The translations under genes and the position numbers were made by a program. A stretch of DNA of 64,000 nt from the NCBI GenBank assembly GCA_037102815.1, contig BTPP01000009.1, positions 868,001-932,000 on the forward strand. The letters run 5' to 3'. Of this stretch, positions 60,558 through 64,000 are shown piece by piece. Position 1 is the stretch's first letter. Each line of letters begins with the position of its first letter. This stretch comes from Neurospora intermedia (lineage: Eukaryota > Ascomycota > Sordariomycetes > Sordariales > Sordariaceae). The notes beneath the pieces are model-generated. The model was not told the DNA's origin, searched no databases, and saw nothing but the letters and a program-made list of their open reading frames with translations.

Positions 60558-63184
60558 ATGACTACGGAAAAGAAGCGCAAGCTGCCTCCTCGCGCCGCGG
60601 CGAGGTCTGAGCAGGCCGCCAAGCGAAGACAAACCGACACGCCTCCGACCTCGAGAAAGTCTTCCACCCCAGCCCCCGCGCCCCAAAAGGAGCCCGAGCC
60701 AGAGCCCGCTGTGGAGGAGCCGCCCAAGCAGACATTGCCCAGCTCCGTCACAGCAGGGAAGCCGCTTCCTACCGTCGAGGAACCGCAGCCGGAAGACCTT
60801 TCAACGAAGGACTATCAGACTCTGCAGGAAAGGTGCGCAGCCCTCTTCAACCCCCGCGCGTTCATGCGCTTTGGCTTAATCTAACATGACCATCTCACAG
60901 CGGCGTTCTCCACGAGTCCTTTGTCCGATCGCGCAACCAATGGATGACCGAGCAAATATTCGAAAAGTACTGGACGAAGCCGATAAAGAAGAGGGGTGCC
61001 GTCATCGAGGAACCCAACAATCCTCCCAAGGACAGCATGGTCAAGCTGGGCCAGGTGACAATCACGGTTGAGCCACATGTCTTCGAGGCGACAATGTTCG
61101 CGGTCAAGGACCCCAACCCTCCTCCGCCAAAACCGCCTACCGAGAAGCGACCGATCCTCGAATACGGACCTCCTAATGGGGTCATGCCGCCTCCTCCTAC
61201 ACCCAAGCCCAAGTCAGTGGCGGCCTCAACCTCGTCAACACCTGCGCCAGCTGCATCAGACGCCAAGAAACCGACCACAACAGAGGCAGATCCAAAGGTC
61301 ACCTCTCAGACAACACAACAAGTGGAGGCCAAGCCTCAAACGCCAGGAAAGCTAGCAGTACACCCGACGCCACAGACACAGCCGACCAAACAACCATCGG
61401 CGCAAAGTGCTCTTAGTCCAGCTACTGCGGCCCCATCTACGCTCGCGAAGCCCGCTGGTACGCCTAGAGGCATCGAATCCCTTCTTTCACCATCTCCGTC
61501 CTTGGCGGCTCCGCGGGCCCCAACCACAGCACCAGGTGCTGGTGCGCAACCGCCCCGACCAGTGCCCGTCCCACCAACCGTTCCACCAAGTGCTGCGACT
61601 CCGGCCACCCCCTCAATACCATCTGGTGTCCCCCCAAGACCAGCAACAGGGGCTCCAGCAGCTCCAGCAGCTCCTGCCACGCCAAGAACCACTGCCAATG
61701 GCGCCGCACCAGCCAAGCCAGCTGCGGGGGCAGATCCAATCATTCTCATGCTAGCCGAGAAGGCTGGCGAAGACCCTCAACTCCGAGATCTCATGAAGCG
61801 GGTGGCCCAGGGAGAGGCCTCCAAGCAGGAACTCGAGCGATTCCAGGGTATCATTGACGCCATCACGTCAGAGAGCAAACGGCAAAGCAACATTCCGGCG
61901 CCACCAGCTGCAGATAAGTTATTTGTCGATGGAAAAACGGTTCAGTACTTTGCGGACGAGGTAGCTGCAATACTTGACATTGTGTTAGCATCCAACCCCA
62001 AGCAAAAGTCATCTACTTTACAGCCGCCCAAGGACAGCGATGCCCTCCTGGTCTCGTTAGTAAAGATAGCCCTGGACGATGAAAAGACGAAGGAAATGGT
62101 GCGGCGTATAGCCCACAACAAGCCTCAACCCGCCGATGCCACGGATCTTAAGGCGATTCTGGACCTCGCGCATTCTAACCTTGTCACTAAAAAGAACCAA
62201 CAGCAACGACGTCAATCAACGGTCTCGGCAGCGGGATCTTCGAAACAAACCAATGGTGCGAGCAATGGGACTGATGGCGCTACAGCAACGACCTCACAGG
62301 CCAACGCTGCTGAGGAGAAGAAGACGACGGAGAAGGCCGAAAAGGCCACCAAGGAGAAGGGAGAGAAAGCCGACAAGTCATCTGCCCAACAGGCGCTTCG
62401 TTCAAAGGGGCCCCCGCCGCCGCCCAAACAACCTGATTATTCGGCCATCGTATTCGAGTTTGCGGGAGGAAACGGTGATCGGTACCTCTTTCCAAAGTTC
62501 AGCATTCTGGATTATCAGACTATTCCCAGTAGCAGCGCTAGCAGCACCCAAGGACAGCAACAACAGCAGCAGCAACAGCAGGTGGTGGCGTCATTCCTTA
62601 TCATCAGGAGGGGAAGCAAAGCAGTATATCCGATGGCGGACCCGGAGCTTGATTACTACCAGCCTATAACTATAAGGTTGTTTACGGCGGCTCCCAGTGG
62701 CAAGAATCTGCTGGATAATTTGGCAAGAGTAGTGGCGCCGGAGGAGGAGGTCAAGAGGTACATGGACGATATCATGGATACCATGCAACGAAGCGAATAC
62801 GTTTTACTGGCCATGAGGCTGCCCAGACCCGCTGAGACGGCAGAGAACGGCGAAGGCGAAGGAGATAAGGCACAGGACGGGGCCGGCGCGGTCGGGCCTG
62901 GAAAGGGACAACACGCGAAGGAGAAGGACAAGGACAAGGAGGTCGTGATGATTGATGCTCCATCCAGAGCAGAAGAAGCGGCGGCAGCGGAACTGAAAGC
63001 GCCAAAGGTGGCAAGGACGGGGGGAGTGTTGTGGACGACGGCAAACAAGCAGATACCCAAGCCGGAGATTAGGGAGCTTCCACCGAGGCGGAATGCTAGA
63101 CTTATGCTGGAGGCCACGGAAGATGAGCAGTATCAAAGCTTCATTCAGACGGTTACCCGGAAGGATAAGGAGGTGGTCAGGTGA
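60558..63184 (+). CDS. SWR1-complex subunit SWC3-like protein
   Basis: Exon 1 is 60,558-60,832 and exon 2 is 60,901-63,184, giving 852 residues. SWC3 is a subunit of the SWR1 remodeller, which exchanges H2A for H2A.Z in nucleosomes. The protein starts with a basic, NLS-like MTTEKKRKLPPRAAARSEQ. The conserved block, about residues 69-160, contains PLPTVEEPQPEDL, DYQTLQES, SRNQWMTEQIFEKYWTK, PNNPPKDSM and VTITVEPHVFEATMFAVKD, which identifies the family. A long Pro/Ala/Thr-rich linker follows, then a helical motif at about 369-415 (ADPIILMLAEKAGEDPQLRD), a Lys/Glu-rich stretch, a second conserved region from about 603 (PDYSAIVFEFAGGNGDRYLF) interrupted by nine Gln (about 644-652), and a charged tail ending KDKEVVR. 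The start was chosen because the family begins with this basic segment; an in-frame ATG at 60,483 would add 25 unconserved residues. The family call rests on remembered motifs. Confidence 0.9.
60833..60900 (+). other. 68-nt spliceosomal intron of the SWC3-like gene
   Basis: The intron begins GTGCGC and ends CTCACAG, with a branch-point-like CTAAC at 60,881-60,885. Splicing joins AG to C as a Ser codon and restores the conserved QES-GVLHESFVRSR reading. Unspliced, the frame ends at TAA 60,882-60,884. Confidence 0.92.
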
Positions 63185-63620
63185 TTGTTTTCCCTGGAGG
63201 AGCGCTGTATTATTTAGATAGTTTTGTCTGTCTGTCTCTGCCAGGAGTTGACTTTTACTTGGCCGTGTGTACTAGGTATTAATGGACTAGTTGGTAGTCA
63301 ACGGGAAAGTCTGGCGTGCTTGGTGCGGTTGAATGATGTGTTCCATGATGTGGGATGAGGAGCATAGTCGTTGAAGGTTTAGTATGGAATGGCGTTAACA
63401 AGGGCAAACGAAAGGGAGGTTATCACGGTGCAGCGCTCTCTTCTACATAGGTACCATACAAGCTTAAAGTACTTGTACTTCAGCCACGTGCACAAATGAA
63501 TGGAGGATGCTGTATCTCTACCTAGCATACCTACTTCTAGGTACCCGTCCTGAACTGCAAGGTCCTGGTCGAATGACCTGAACAAAACCTCTTGCCGGCC
63601 GGAGACCTTGGCCGCGAATA
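63185..63620 (+). other. 3' region of the SWC3-like gene
   Basis: T/G-rich sequence with a short TCTG run near 63,226-63,239. No AATAAA is seen. Open frames here are short and lack any conserved feature. Confidence 0.5.
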
Positions 63621-64000
63621 GCCTAGCGGCTTATTCCAGTGCTTGGCAGCAGCACTCCCCTGCTGTTCAGTGTCCTCAACCAACCGGTGGTGGAGGTGTG
63701 ACCGTCCGTGCTTCCAAGTCCACCGTCCACAATTGTGGGCCGTGCAGCTCTCTTTCCGCCTCACGACGTGCTGCTGCTGCTGCAAGTCTGCAACCGAACA
63801 CTCACAGCGAGCGAGTCGACGCCTCAAAAGTCGGTCCATTTCCCACCACATCATCCATCAACTCGAGGCCGGCCAATTTTCCTTTTCTCACCTACAAATA
63901 TAATCCCACATCTCGCGACCTACGGCCATCTCTCCCTTCCTCTCTCCTTTTCCACCTCTCGCCCACACCTCGACACAACGCGCGACCGCCGGTAGGACGA
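63621..64000. promoter_or_regulatory. Possible promoter of a rightward gene beyond the window
   Basis: A (CTG)n run occurs at about 63,769-63,783, an AT-rich AAATATAATCCC at about 63,894-63,905, then a strong C/T-rich stretch (63,920-63,970), the usual make-up of a fungal promoter and transcription start. No start codon of a convincing gene lies before the window end. Confidence 0.3.

Noticed and set aside
61336-63117. Several long minus-strand open frames opposite the SWC3-like gene
   Set aside because: They are antisense shadows of a GC-rich, Pro/Ala-rich coding exon and show no conserved motif.

Overview
The window reads as a filamentous ascomycete (Pezizomycotina) chromosome segment. Two things show this. 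The only intact gene, at 60,558-63,184, is a SWC3-like subunit of the SWR1 chromatin remodeller with one 68-nt GT...AG intron. The other ~59.3 kb is AT-rich sequence with the footprint of RIP (repeat-induced point mutation), a process of filamentous fungi. The species cannot be named from the sequence.

Positions 1 to about 59,325 hold no intact gene. They contain decayed genes and transposons, short tandem arrays and three G/C homopolymers of 30-34 bases. Decayed coding tracts can still be read if stop codons are ignored. The clearest are two hAT transposases in opposite orientation (13,240-14,985 minus; 22,200-24,457 plus). Others are a SERRATE/ARS2-like zinc-finger fragment (24,757-25,085 minus), a Cys-rich plus coiled-coil gene with a recognisable intron (27,640-28,670 minus), a gene with a 19-residue tandem repeat (53,285-54,079 plus), a gene starting MSAWQLED with a phase-consistent intron (54,290-55,241 minus), and several tracts I cannot assign.

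The most unusual property is that the mutation is strand-asymmetric. On the given strand TpG is almost absent while CpA is common, across nearly the whole block. Plus-strand genes have therefore lost Trp, Cys and Met codons (TGG became TAG/TAA) but kept Gln and His. Minus-strand genes have lost Gln and His (CAA/CAG became TAA/TAG) but kept Trp and Cys. The two hAT copies show this as mirror images. Because ATG, GTG and TTG all contain TG, start-codon-anchored gene finding is nearly blind on the plus strand here.

The switch to normal composition is sharp, at about 59,325. From there to the end lies unmutated euchromatin: about 1.2 kb of promoter and 5' leader, the SWC3-like gene, then its 3' region and what may be the promoter of a rightward gene beyond the window. 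No rRNA, tRNA, CRISPR array or prokaryotic feature was seen.
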